Positions 1 through 14,739 of a stretch of 64,000 nt of DNA are shown piece after piece. A program made the position numbers and the translations under genes. The DNA lies in the NCBI RefSeq assembly GCF_000003815.2, contig NC_049981.1:24085195-24149194 (forward strand), in the 5' to 3' direction. Numbering within the stretch: position 1 is the stretch's first letter; every line of letters starts with the position of its first letter. The stretch comes from Branchiostoma floridae (lineage: Eukaryota; Chordata; Leptocardii; Amphioxiformes; Branchiostomatidae). The notes beneath the pieces are model-generated. The model had not been told where the DNA came from. It made no database searches and saw nothing but the letters and a program-made list of their open reading frames with translations.

Positions 1-1538
1 TTGACGACATGGTGAACATTTGGTATTTCTCCTAGTAAACATGATGAATAACAAACAAGGAGTTTGAGGGCAAAACACACAGGGTAGGAAATCTGGTAAT
101 GATAAGTCAACGCCCCTCTATTTCAGCCGACTCAGTGTTTATGGTATTGCTATTGTCATTTCTGATAAGATACAAGCACCGACCTTCTATCCAATCGATT
201 ATTGGCAAAGGTAAATGAAGTCCCTCGACCTTTTCGAGACCTTAGGGGCGGCGGGTTATTAACCCACTGTGTGTAGGTTACGGTATTCGAAGGCGTAGCC
301 CCTTCCTCTCCTTTCACCGCCTTTTACCTCCACAACCAGGCAACCAAAGACAGGTAGCCATCTTTACAGCTGGTAGAGTGAGGAAAGCCATATAAAATGC
401 CTTTTCCAAGGACACAAAGTTTAGCCACGAACGCCAGGAATCGAACCCGTATAGTCATTATCTCCTGTTTACCAACCGAGCCGCTCAATCCTTCTACAGT
501 ACAAAACGTTGAACACTCTAACTACAGAAATTTGGAAGACGCTTTTCTTTATTTCCGTTTAAGAAATAAATCTATCACAAGAATCTTTTAATCGGCCCTC
601 TGATCCTTGTTGATTTCATTTGAATTTCGAAGTCTGTTAGGATCCATTGATTTTCTGACAAGTAAAGTATATCACGCACTGGTGGCGTGGCTAAAAGGTT
701 TGCCAAATACCATCAGCACCATTTGAGCCACTCACTATTTATACTTTCGGTAATAACAACATCGTAAAAGCAGTGTCTTACTGCCGTTAAAGCCAAATCC
801 AATCATCTTGCTTCCTTAACTGCCAATCACTCTGCTTGTCTAAGGCCCATTTGAGCATTGCTCAATATTAGAGGCTGATCCATTTGCGAGATGGGACGTT
901 TTAGAAGAAATCTGTCGGAAGTTTTGAGAGATTACCAACCAGTCCAACGATGATAAACTTGGCGCAATAGACACTTAATGATAGGCAACTGGGAAAGGTT
1001 GATAAACCAAAATGCTCTCTGTAGACGGAAATCAGACAATAAGGTACCAAAAGTAGCAAGCTGGTGAACATCAAATTGATACACTAGAGTTCCATTAGCT
1101 TCTTAATTCTTAACCAGTGCACGTTAAAACAATGCGCTTGGGATTTATTCGGTTCTAAAAGTGTCTAGCGTGCACCCAATGGTTTAAACATAATACGAAT
1201 AAGGCTGCTTGTCGGCAACGTAATGAACACTATAGAAATTATGTAAAATATGAAAGAAAAATGAAAACTAAGAATAAATAAAAGAAATTTCGACGAACCC
1301 GTCAAAAAAAACTTTGAACCCAATCGCTCAGAACATATCACCGTACGGAAGTAGGACGTCAGCAAAGGGACAAAGGTAGTTGGTAGCAGCACCTGTCCCG
1401 ATCCGGTGATGGATCCCGACATAGAACCGTATTAATCTTATGGTTAAATAGTGCATCTACATGACATATTTAGTGTATTTAAAAAAGCAAGCGTTGTGTG
1501 TTTCTTTAGTTTCATATAATGATTTCTTCTTGTTTCAG
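1..1538. other. Upstream intron/intergenic DNA with a SINE
   Basis: Apart from the tRNA-like repeat at about 200-495, I see no coding exon. Open frames at 397-591 (+) and 1165-1422 (-) have no family signature and no convincing splice context. This is probably intron of the GPCR gene. Confidence 0.5.
200..495 (-). repeat. tRNA-derived SINE, minus orientation
   Basis: Read on the minus strand, a tRNA-like head is visible. A-box-like CGGCTCGGTTGG is at 472-483 and a perfect B box GGTTCGATTCC is at 437-447, correctly spaced for a pol III internal promoter. The body then extends leftward. Part of the body (about 377-420, with gaggaaag and the aaatgccttttcc core) is shared with a decayed copy near 28753-28796. 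The limits are approximate and no target duplication was identified. Confidence 0.55.
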
Positions 1539-2190
1539 GTTCTACGCGGTGATACATCCGAACGAACCCAAGTTCACGTCCGAACATAACGGTGTGGTCA
1601 TCGCCATTATCTGGGCCCTGGCTGTCATCTTTGCCATCCCACAGGTAGTGGTCATGGACACCCGACCATACGTGTCTGCTGACGACAACAGCACATACAC
1701 GCTTTGTGTCGAGACGTGGCCGAACTACTTCAAACGCGAGATCTATACTGTGCTGCTGTTTGTTATTTTATATATGTTACCCCTCTGTATCATTGGTTAT
1801 TTATACCTGCGAGTTGGGTTTAAAGTATGGTGTCGCCCTGTACCGGGAGGAGGGGAAAGAAATAACGCCAGCCGGCGAAAATACCGAACCATTAAAATGT
1901 TGCTCGTTGTTGTAGTTTGTTTTGCAGTATCCTGGCTCCCGATTCATACTGTGATGCTCATCAACGATTGTGGCAATCCGTCAATCGAACAGAGAAACAT
2001 AATCTACTACTACGTCTTTCCGATTGCGCACTGGTTCTCGTACTTGCAAAGCTCTATCAATCCGGTTATATATGGCTACTTTAATAGGAACTATCGTAGG
2101 GGATTTACAGAGTTTTCGTCTACTTTGCGGCGGACTTTGTCGGGAGGGCATGGAGTCGGAAGGAGAAGTCTTCCAACTCCTCAGTTATAA
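1539..2190 (+). CDS. NPFFR-like: Neuropeptide FF receptor-like GPCR, last exon (TM4 to C-terminus)
   Basis: Terminal exon of a class A (rhodopsin-type) G-protein-coupled receptor, expected in the plasma membrane as a neuropeptide sensor. It follows a good acceptor (tgtttcag at 1531-1538), enters in the middle of a codon and ends at TAA 2188-2190. The translation starts just after the DRY region (RFYAVIHP). It then shows TM4 (GVVIAIIWALAVIFAIP), an extracellular loop with one Cys (YTLCVETW), TM5, a basic third loop, TM6 with the variant motif CFAVSWLP, and TM7 with SSINPVIYGYFN followed by a short basic tail. The phrase FPIAHW before TM7 and NPVIYGYFNRNYRRGF closely resemble neuropeptide FF/GnIH-type receptors; this is from memory of the family, so QRFP or SIFamide-type relatives remain possible. 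Exons for TM1-3 are not recognisable in the 1.5 kb upstream and probably lie outside the window. Confidence 0.85.
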
Positions 2191-5100
2191 ATATGCAGAA
2201 TTGTCTCCATTTCGTCAAGGAAAGTAGAATAGCCTGACCATGCATCACGCGTCTAGCAGCCCTTACATGTGTCAGGTTCCTAAAAGCTTGCTGGCAACAC
2301 ATTTAAGTCTGAAGAATTGGAAACATTCTGACTAGACCAATTATTGTCGGATACAGTCTGTTATCAGTGTGTTGATAATTGCGATGATTGTTTTTAGTGG
2401 CAGAATCATGAGCTCATGCTGGGCTGACATGTTACTTATCTAAATAATACTGAGCTCCTTTCCTAAATAAGAAGTACTTGCCACATTATACTCCCAAAAG
2501 CTCTAGGGGGGAGGGTGCTAATTAAACAGTTTGGGCAGACATGTTCAAAATAAAGAGCGTTGGCATATAGTGCCGCGCCGTGCTGTTTAAAAATCACGTT
2601 GGTTTGTAATTGTCGCGTTGTCTTTGAACGGTTTTTGTGTAAAGATGAACTTAGCTGGTACGATGTCATTTTGGGGTGTTGGTGATAGTGTGTAACAATT
2701 CGTTGAAGTCCTAAAAATGGTCGTCATTTCAAAGAACTATCACAGTATTGACATGTCAATATCAATTACTAATTGTTAGATATAATACATCACATCTCAT
2801 GTTATGTATAGTTAAGAATGTATTCAAGAGTGTAGAAATGTTAAAGACTTGAGGCCTACACAGGTAATATGTATACGTAAAGGAAACTGTCAGGATAACA
2901 ATTTTGTTTAAGCGAAAGCTACATTGTCGGTTTAGGGTTTTAGAAAACAACTCTGTGAAAGCAATGACCTCCATTAAAACCAATACAGCTAACATAGTGT
3001 CATATATATTTTGTTTTAATTTTATTTATATTATATTATCATATCCGCACCTGGGGCAATACTGTCGTATTGAGGTCAACTGAGTGGCGCCGAATGGCAG
3101 CTCGCTCCAGACCCTTGCGCTTTAGCCCCGCCTTCTGTAAGCTCCTCGCAATTCAGCCCCTGGCTGCCAAGATAGAGCAGTCGGCCCACCAAATACCCAA
3201 TACCAATACCAAATCAAACAGAAGACATCAATCATAACTTGAATATTTTTCAATCCACATCAATCAAACGTGAGGGAGATATGTGACACATATCGTCATG
3301 TAATAATAAAACAAAGTTACTTTATGTTGAGCTGTCAGGCTGGGATCCATGACAAATGGGATAGGTTGCAGTACGATCATAAAACTCACGCGAAAGACTG
3401 ACAGGGGTAATCCCGAATCTGTGAAGAGAATATGAGCATGCAATTCAAGAAATCATGGTGTTTTTTGACTGGTGGAAAGACCATAAAGCCATCTATCTTG
3501 CCACAAATATCTGTAAAACAATAGATGTCCATATCAAAGTGCCTTGAAAAAAAGTAGAAAAAAATTGAAAATCTTACTAAATATCAAATGACTCAGATAA
3601 TGTACAACAACCAATCAATTGACTACCCATGAACGACATTCGTAATTCATATTTGAACTAAGAAGGAAATAATCTTTAAACGTTCAGTTCTTGATGTCGT
3701 CTACCGGCATGAGTATTGAAAGTGCTTGATTATGGGGTTCAAAGATTGGACTTGCCAATCAAATTCAAAGCTGTCTGAATAGGTGCTTGATTCATTCAGG
3801 TAAGATTCAGGTGCCTCAAATTCTCGTACTCCATATCTTATCGGAAAACGTAATTTGGTTTTATGATTGGGTTCAAGCATGACAACGGATGAAGGATTAA
3901 CTGCCACAAATGTCTGATACAAGGACGCTTCTGCACTAAGGCCCTACGCGCAACAATATGTCAATGACAGATACACCATCTCTCCATATTGGCCCGTTTC
4001 ATCATTGAACGGGATATCAGGGCCTTTTGTTCAAAATCATTCAAGACCGATTCGTGAGAAGCAAAAATCAATACATGACACGACACCGTCATTTTTCTGG
4101 GGACCTTAAAGTTCAAATTAAGGCAATGCCGGTGGTCGGGTAACAGTGAACCCAATACACTTTTAATGCATGAGGCAGCGACATCTAGTGGTTGTCACGA
4201 TGGTGCATAGTACTCGCAGCATGCTACACTAACCACTATCCTTCACTTGGATCCGGGTAAAGAATAACCCGTCCTGCAGTATTTGAAAATGCGATTTTGC
4301 AAGAAAGACATTAATTTAAAAAAAAATATCTTCAGCATCATGAGACTATAAGTTTTAGATAGAAAGCACTATGTAGGTAGATTGTTTGCTCCATATTTCA
4401 CCTTGACAGTCATCTTTACTGGGTGAATCAAGTATTGTGAACTTTAAAAGGTAGATAATGATTTAAACTAGATTAGGTAAATGAAAAGAACCCTGAGATA
4501 TGTCCTTGTGCATAATTAAATACATTGACAGCTTTGACTATAGTATGAACTTAACATCAAGCACTAGATGATGTACTCCATGATCAACGTACCCTGAAAG
4601 AACGACGCTCCTAAAACGGCCGCCCCGACAGTTGTTCGACAGCCAGCAAAAAATTTCTAAAAACCGCTAGGTGTCGCAACGCTACTAGTATACTGTCTTA
4701 TAAAGCTGATGTACTGAAATTACTGACAATGCGGCATAAACTTGACGGCAGCTGTAATTAATTCAGGACATGACCTCGTAAAAAAATAGACTAAATACAA
4801 TGAATAAAATCACAGGTGTATGTTACTAAAGAACACCATCGTCAAAATGTTATATTTCTTTATTTCAATACAGCAGGTTAAGAATCTATAACTGAAAGAA
4901 AATCTTTAAAAAAAAAACACCATTGTAGAACTATGAATTTGTCTAAAGCGCCACATTGTGGTTAATGCATAATTTCATTGACTTGTTAAACAAAATGTGT
5001 ACAGCACATGCATAGCGTATTATTTTTTTCTCTCAAATTTAAGAAGAAATGTACATATTATGATAACATGTTCCACTACAAGTCGCTAGAGGCCCTTGCT

Positions 5101-5604
5101 GCACAGTCAAAGCGCAGGCGTTCATATCGACCATCAAAAACTGGAAACCATCGTTTTCTTTCAGTGATTTTAGGATATAGGTACATAACAATCAGAAACG
5201 GTTGGCTCCAATAAAAAAACAACTTTTATCAGCATATTCACTGTATAGAAAATAAGATACTTTATCCCGCGTTAAAAACTTGATTATGATTCACCAGCAA
5301 GAAATTCATTATCTTTTGATTAACAAGTAAATTTTATATCCCAAATCCTTGTTTACCAGTAATTATTTACCAGTAGAGTGATACGTATACCGTTCCCGTT
5401 TATACCTAACAATTAGCATTTTTCTCTTCATTAGCGTACAATAAAAATAATTGTTCCTGAAACTTTTCCTTAACTATAAAAATTGTTTGGTCCCGTTCCA
5501 GTTGCGTTTTTTTTTAAACGGTTAAAAGTCGGTAAATATACACTTCACATTTCAAACATTAAAAAGTAGCTGAAAATTAAAAGGGAAAACAGCATTGCGA
5601 GTGT
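2191..5604. other. Intergenic region, no gene seen
   Basis: AT-rich sequence between the GPCR stop and the first LITAF-like stop. The small open frames present lack family motifs, splice context and coding bias. A GC-richer block at about 3045-3210 looks like an interspersed repeat remnant that I cannot classify. Confidence 0.5.
2549..2554 (+). promoter_or_regulatory. Candidate poly(A) signal of the GPCR gene
   Basis: AATAAA hexamer about 360 nt downstream of the receptor stop codon, followed by a GT-containing stretch. It is the first canonical hexamer after the stop. Position and sequence fit; nothing else proves use. Confidence 0.4.
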
Positions 5605-7775
<2,171 letters not shown>

Positions 7776-8706
7776 GACTGAATACAGACACAAGCTTTAT
7801 TGGCACGACAAAAAGTACGGTTGATTTTGCATATGGTCAACTACAAACTACATGAGAATTGAATACCGTACAACAAACAATATCCCTACATCATCAATTA
7901 GTAAGGAACATCAATTGATTATATATTATCAAAATGCCATACCTACGTTACATGTACACCATCTAGGTTTAAAACCAAACTAAATCCACGCAGTTAATGA
8001 ATACAGGAACAGGTATCTTTTTCTTTTCACAGAAAAATCTTTGTGAGAAATCAAGTGAAATCAGCAGAATCGTGTTTTTGCAGCAATCACTACATCTTTC
8101 TACTAGTACTAGTGCACTTTGTGATGTATACATGGCAAAAACCTCCAGTATAGATTACACGTCAGAAGACTACGCCCGTGGCTAAGAAGTTATTTATCAT
8201 ATCACACGAACTGTTTGTGCAACTGTCAATAGATACAACATGGCGCCGTCTCTTGATCGTGAGATTTTAGCCCTGTGACACCCTAAATGTCTAGTTCCTG
8301 AACGATATAACTCCATTTCTCGAAATCGGAATGTTTCACATGTTTGACCTAGACGCGTGTCTTTTAAACCTTGCGACACAACACTTTTAAGGTGGACAAG
8401 TTTTACTTCAAGTCCGCTAGTGTATACATCGCTGATTACATACACAAAGGCAATGATGCGGAACGCCCCCCTCCCCTTCTGAAAAGTAGCCTAGCGGTCG
8501 AATGGATTACGGCACGTTGGTACAACGATTTTGTTTAATCGTATAGGCCTAGATATAGCATATTGTTTAAAAGTAGAAATGTCAAGTTATTTGCTATAAT
8601 ATAAAACTACTACAGGGATGGAAATATGTGTATTTTCGACGAATTCTGTCTGTCTCGGTAGCTTGCCCTTATTTGGGTCGCAGAACAACATGGCTGAGAG
8701 TGCAAC

Positions 8707-8866
8707 ATGGCACTCCGCAACATAGCACTCCGCTCTTTCAACCTCCTTGGCAAACCCAAGGAGATTGCTTCACCAGAATTAAAGAGCTGTCATCAAATCC
8801 CTTTCCTTGTGCGTTCGTTTCGTCCAAGCAATGCCTATCAACCTTGCTATGGTCAGGAGCGAGATT
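8707..8866 (+). other. Coding-like fragment interrupted by the transposon
   Basis: An ATG at 8707 opens a frame with a compositionally protein-like start (MALRNIALRSFNLLG, then KSCHQIPFLVRSF). It runs into the transposon at 8867. If the element and one duplicated octamer are removed conceptually, the frame closes at a TGA at once, giving about 53 residues. I do not recognise it. It could be a broken small gene, a gene fragment or chance. Confidence 0.25.
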
Positions 8867-9892
8867 CGGTCTCACTAAATACCGAAAACAACCGAAAACA
8901 ACTTGAAATTTACCGAAAACAACCGAAAACAACTCGACAAATACCGAAAACAACTCGAAGCCACCTAAAGAATGTCAAAGCAATCATGAACAACCTGTTG
9001 GAACCCGAAAAAAGCCGGAAAACAACTCGTAAACTACAACAATGTCTATATTATCTTCATCTACTGATTACTATCCCTTGAATTATTTTCTCCACGGCCG
9101 AGGGAGAGAATGGAGTGATTCTGAAGGAAGGATTCTTTCAGCAAAGGGGATGTAGCCGGTGAAAACACCTTTCCATCCTGTTTCCACCGATCACACGCTG
9201 TTTTATGGTGTAAAGTAAAATCCTTATTTTTATCATTTAGTTTAATCTGGGGCCTCTATGGTTATACACGTTTGCGGTTTTTCTATTCAAATCGATTTGT
9301 TATGGCAGCAGAAATGCGTTATAATTGAGCAAGAAATATACTAGATTGTTTTGGTTGCTAGAAAAAAAAAGGAAGTACACATTAGCTGAATAGGCAGCAG
9401 AATTTGCCAGCAGTAATTAATATGCAAACCTATTTTCCAAGCAGAGATTTCGTCGGGGGATAGCAGTGACTGCTATTTCTTGTTGTGGCCAATACTACAC
9501 CCCGCCCATACCGTTACCTCTGCTTGGAGTTACACAATAGATGCCAAGTAATATAGATATCCATTGATGAGTTTGCGAGTTGACCAAGCAGTCCCGTTTA
9601 TAACGTACAGGGTGGTCCGTGAATCTGAATGGGAACATTAATATATTCGAACAGGCAAAGGAGATCGTTGACTTTATTATTACTAATATTGTATTAATAT
9701 CAGGGGTCGTCAAACAAATAAATCCATCGTAGCCTAACTCCTGTCCAAAATAAAGTCAAAATTATTAAATAATAGCCCACTGAAATGATTGTCTGTTGTT
9801 TATGGTTGTGTCGAGTTGTTTTCGGTAATTAGTGAAAGTTGTTTCGGTTGTTTTCGGTAGTTTTCGGTTGTTTTCGGTATTTAGTGAGACCC
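8867..9892 (-). mobile_element. hAT-like non-autonomous element, copy 1
   Basis: Read on the minus strand the element begins GGGTCTCACTAAATACCG and ends TAGTGAGACCG, with sub-terminal arrays of a GGTTGTTTTC-type repeat on both sides. It is bounded by gcgagatt (8859-8866) and gagagatt (9893-9900), an 8-bp duplication with one mismatch. The interior matches copy 2 at 45417-46473 in opposite orientation, for example the cgacccctg-attaatacaatatt block near 9700. There is no transposase frame. The 8-bp duplication points to the hAT superfamily by inference. Confidence 0.85.
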
Positions 9893-11038
9893 GAGAGATT
9901 GACTTACGAAATGAAACAAGTATTTCCGGAATTCCGGTTGCAAGTGCAGTGCCCTAGCGGCAATTTTTGTCTTGACGTTGGCAGCACAAAGGATAGCAGA
10001 CGCCAGAACCCTTTGTACATGTTGCAGAAGTCCCAAATAGACCCATATGCGACATGTTGATATCTTTCTCGGTCCGCTGGGTCACGACAGGGTGAAACAT
10101 GACAGGCAACCACCATGATATCGGTTAGTAGCGAACACAAGTTGATCCTAGTTGACACACACGCACTTACCTCACAACTGTACAAAACTTCTAGAACTGG
10201 TTACAAAATATGCACACTCCTGAGTGGCCCCTGGAGTTTTGAGTCGGCTAAGCAGAAAGGTGTCGATACAGCAGGTAAAATATACAGGCGCCGAGTCGTG
10301 TTTTAGGGGATCCGCCAGCGATTCGGCATGCAAATCGAATGTAGTTCAGGGCCTAAAACTTTAAGATTTTTTTTCTTGGAAAAATGGGTAGAAATTCTGG
10401 CAGTTTTGAGGTCAATGTGACTGGGGAGGGTTTCTACCTTCTGATTATGGCCCAAAAGCTGAGTTTTTGTGGTTATCAGGGGATATGAAGTTGGGACTAT
10501 TTCCTGGTTGTGTAAGGGTCTGTTTCCTTGGTTGTTATGAGTTTGAGGGGGTGGTAGGGTTTGGGCGTATTTTTCTGCAAATTATGCCGTATGATTTCTA
10601 ATGACAGTGGGATTTTATCACAGCTGAGATGATGGGCTTTCATATGAGGGTAAGTTTGTATGCCAGTAATGTCAGAAAGTTGAGTTATTGGCACTGTCTT
10701 TCTGTGCCTTTATGTACACATTTCAATGTGCCAAGGCTTGGCCTGCGTCTCCCCTTTACTATCGTGGACGAGTCGTGGACATCGCAGACTGTCACCTCAT
10801 AAAAAATGCATTAGCACACACCCAGCTCATTAGCGATTCTGGAAGAGCGCATTATAACAAAAAGGGATGTAATTTCAAGCGCCCTTAGAATTGAAAATTG
10901 TGCTTGGTTTTCCGAATAGATTTGGGACCCCATTTGAATTAGATTTTTCGTTGGGATTATTCTTTTTGCTTGCTACATGCCACGTCCGAAATTTGTTCTA
11001 TTTCCCTGTATTTCGGCCTCGGGACCTTTTATAACTGG
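9893..11038. other. Non-coding stretch
   Basis: No exon supported. Short frames at 9904-10185 (-) and 10688-10888 (+) show no family motif and no splice context. Confidence 0.5.
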
Positions 11039-11453
11039 TAGGGCTGGGTATCGGTACAGTGTACCGGTACAAAACCGGTTTTTCGTATTGGACCGGTCCA
11101 GAAAAACCGGACCTGAAAAAATTAGGTGGACCGAATGTTGGACCGATTACAAAATTAACAGATAATTTTATCAGGCATTCACACGTTTTAGCGCTTGTAG
11201 ATGGAAGAAAATAACAAGAGTGAAGTAGAGTAGAGTTTATATTAATTTCTACCAAGTTGTACAGCCAATCGTACCGGTTCAGTTAGCGTTGTATAATTTT
11301 AAAGCGCCAGTGTGAGTCTAAATGAGTGAGTAAAATGGACCATTGATATGAGTCATACTGCATCAGGTCCAGGTTCAGGTCCGGACCTGGACCTAATTCT
11401 TTGGACCTGAACCGGACCTGGACCTGAATTTTCTGTACCGGTACCCAGCCCTA
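11039..11453. mobile_element. hAT-like MITE, 415 bp, perfect 8-bp duplication
   Basis: Termini TAGGGCTGGGTATCGGTAC and GTACCGGTACCCAGCCCTA form an inverted repeat. The flanks are ataactgg at 11031-11038 and ataactgg at 11454-11461, a perfect 8-bp target duplication. The interior is rich in ggtccaggtccgg-type sequence that extends the terminal pairing. There is no open frame of interest. A shorter relative lies at 62220-62397. Confidence 0.9.
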
Positions 11454-11461
11454 ATAACTGG

Positions 11462-12386
11462 TATTCAAAACGGGATGTACCCGTCAAAATCATACAAACA
11501 TGTAAAATAAGTCTCTTGTATGTGTTTTATTGTGAGATTTTCGCCATATTTACATACAGACTTTAAACTCTCGATACCACTCTTCTCCGTACCACATAGC
11601 ACGGTGGCAATTATGCACATTCAAAGGAAGCAATATGATAATTCCTCTGAACCGCCTTCCTAGCTTTGGGGAGACGCAACCATTAGAATTTTCCCCAGTA
11701 ATACATGTAATCCAATGGGAGAGTTGAGGAAACAAATATGCAATTATCTCAAGAATAAAAAGTTCAAGACATACAAACTTACCCCCAAATGATAGCCTAC
11801 TATGTCCTGTCTCACCAAAGTCATTTGCAAGGATTTCTATACGGCTAGTCTTTTCATAAACCCCTTAATTAGAGCCCTTGGACTGGCCCATTGGGCTCAA
11901 AACAGATATCTGTGACGATACCACTATTTCAGGGGGTGCAGAAACCCCCTCGATGGAGAAAGGTAATTTTTACTACTAATTCAACAAGTATAAATCCTAC
12001 CAAGAAAGGCTTTTAATAGTTTAAGGCATTGTTTCTAGCTCTCTTACCGGGGGCTTCTAGGCGCCTGCGCTAATTCTTACGTCTCCCCTTGGGGAACTTG
12101 CTACACTTGAAAAAAGGCTGAAAACAAAATCAAATTTACAATTGCTCGCCACTAAAACTGGCTACCAGAGAATATTTATACAGTAACTTGCCAGTAACAG
12201 TGATTTGTGTAAAATAGCATCAGCTTCACAGAGCCTAGCAATGGAATTTTGTTAAATGAAATACTCATTCAAAAACATAGAACAAACTCATAATTAGAGT
12301 TTCGATCACTTTCAAAAATCTAAGCAATGATCATTCTATAGCTTCTGCTGATGCATCAAGATGTCAAAGTGAGATTCTCCAACGCC
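11462..12386. other. Non-coding spacer 3' of LITAF-like gene 2
   Basis: AT-rich spacer with no exon recognised; presumably the 3' UTR and downstream flank of LITAF-like gene 2. Confidence 0.5.
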
Positions 12387-13638
12387 TTATTTGGCAATCT
12401 TGTAGGTAGCCACGTGCGCCTTGCAGTTCGGACAGGTGTGCTTGGTGTCCTTAAAGTTGGAGATACAGCATGGGAAGCAACACCCCAGCCAGAATACCGG
12501 AAACGACAACCTGAACATTGTATAAAGAAAAAAGAAGAAGAAAAAAAGATAAGAAAATATAATAAGGACTTAACATGCATAGCATTGAAATGAAAGGCAA
12601 AATGTTAAACAAAGTTAACATACTAGAGGGTAATCACCCAATTAAAAAGTCTTAGAGCTGTTGCATGTTTATTTTGAAAATTATTCTTGCCACTCACCCT
12701 ATCAGGAAGACGGTCCCTGCGACCATCCAGGCAAACTTCCCGACCTTGGTCTCAGTAACCGTGTCGATAACCTGCTGACAGGACGGACACTTCACCCTCA
12801 CGGACACCCTGCTGCGTTCAGGGGGTTCAGGGATCTGCACTGGGACCATAGCGGCCTGGGGAGCTAGAGGTAAAATTGAAATATGTGTCTACCATTTTTT
12901 TTGTACTTAATAAATCTTGACCAACGGTATGAATCGCGTATCACAATACAAGTCCTTATTCCGCAGGGTTACAACAAGCTGAACTGTCGTCACATCAGTC
13001 AACCAAAAACAGAGGATGTACCCATTAGTCCTGTGACTCATATGAATAAAAAATCAGTCTTCTCTCAACCCAAGGTCTCTCTCAAATTAATTAAATACGC
13101 ACGATGATGAAAATGTGAACGGGTAGGGTCTGCATATGCATGTGTTTTAATGAGTGAGTGTCCTATTGTTTTACAAATAGACGTCGGTGTCGCGTAATTC
13201 ACCACAAATGGAAATCCACAGGTCGTCTGATTATATATGTTCATTGTTACATTAACTTATCGTTTGGAATATCACACTGTCTTCTGGAGTAGACTGACTT
13301 ACCAGAAGTGTAAGTTACTGTCGCCGCTGGTACGGCCTGCTGTCCGGCCTGCAATTAATATGTTCGAGAATAGTTCATAACACAGATATTTTCTCTAATA
13401 GAAGCATGGGGCTATATGGACTATTAGGGAGTTGACGGACATGATAGTTTGCGATGTGTACAAAACTGTTCATCCGTAATCTGGATGTGTCATGCAATAT
13501 GCCATCATTTTGACGGATAACATGAGTTTTCTCCCACAAATAGGTAGAGATTGATGAAATTTACATATGGTTACGTACATCTGGCTGGCCGGGCAGAGTA
13601 GGCGAATGCCTCTCCCGTAGTTCCGTCTTTTCTGACAT
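12387..13638 (-). CDS. LITAF-like: LITAF/SIMPLE-like protein 2, four coding exons, complete (131 aa)
   Basis: Coding exons on the minus strand: 13638-13579, 13348-13303, 12863-12698 and 12510-12387. They total 396 nt with consistent phases and end in TAA. The N-terminus ([20 protein letters not shown]) is short and charged. Unlike its two neighbours it has no PPxY and no Pro/Gln repeat tail. The LITAF domain is intact: [17 protein letters not shown], hydrophobic [27 protein letters not shown], then [14 protein letters not shown]. The domain is interrupted by the same phase 2 intron as in the other two genes. The start is supported by an acceptor (tgtcatttacag) just upstream, with ATG 15 nt into the exon. 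Expected role: endosomal/lysosomal membrane adaptor. The missing PPxY suggests it is not recruited by Nedd4-type ligases in the same way (inference). Confidence 0.9.
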
Positions 13639-14519
13639 CTTTGATGTAAAGACCTGTAAATGACACAAAATTCAAAACCGTAAAACTGTCAATCGTGTTT
13701 TCTTGATATAACATGTTTTGCATATGTGTATACATATACACTGAGTGTGTAATTGTGTGTGTCCGTGTCACGGTGTGTGAGAGAGTTAGTGCTTGTGTGT
13801 GAGTGACTGGGTATGCACTTATGAATCTGTGTTTATTATGATCAATATCATCCATTTCCTGCTAACCAAGCCTGGAGATGAGGCTAGTTCACAAAACACA
13901 CCTCCCTCCGGCGATTTGCCCCCTACCATATCGTTGTAAACATATACAATGGCGCCGCCCTCTACGGTTACAAACCTCGTGACAACTCGTCACTGTGTGT
14001 TCAGCACTGTCACTACAATTTTCTATTAAAACACGTTCTGTTTTTCATAAAACGTATAGTCTAAATTCTTAGCAAACTTCATTGCTAGCTACACAATAGC
14101 AACACAACTGTGACCTCTCTATCTCTGAAGCAGAACAGTGAAGACGGCGAGTTTCCGAGCTTCGTGCCTTTAACTTCGTCCGACAGGTCGTTAGTCGACA
14201 GACAACATATACACATGTCAAGATACGAAGACTAAAATCTTAATAAGTTCATTTGCAACCGGTTAACCTCTTTGCTCAATGAGTGTACTAGATACAAATA
14301 ACGGCGAGTACAATCTATCCTAGTATAACCGGTCTTATTGTCGAACTTGAGGGAAGGCAAGCTGAATATCTAGGTCAGAAATAAGTTCTTTTTTCAGTCT
14401 AATCTCAAAACGAGTTCAAATCGCCAGCCAAGTCTATCCGTATACAGAGTAAAGATATCCTTCTTCACACATCAAAGTAGTACTGACAAAAAAAAAAATA
14501 GACCTAGCAAAAGTCTTAC

Positions 14520-14600
14520 CTAATGACCCAGGCCACCTGCTTGTTGCTGTTGCACGCACGTATATAGACACACCCCGTGCCGAGAATGTTACGGACCTGT
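14520..14600 (-). other. Candidate 5' UTR exon of LITAF-like gene 2 (donor end only)
   Basis: A strong donor on the minus strand (CATTAG|gtaagactt, exon ending at 14520) lies upstream of the gene 2 start exon, which itself opens with an acceptor before its ATG. The 5' end of this exon is arbitrary here. Confidence 0.35.
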
Positions 14601-14739
14601 TCTCTCAAATGACAGTGTTTATGTCCTGTTGCCAAGTGATCCATTCGTGGTGCGTGCAAAGTGTAACACGATGCGGTTGTTTTAACGTCGAGCGATTTAT
14701 CAGCCTTTTTATCACTGCATTACAATGGTCTATATCTTT

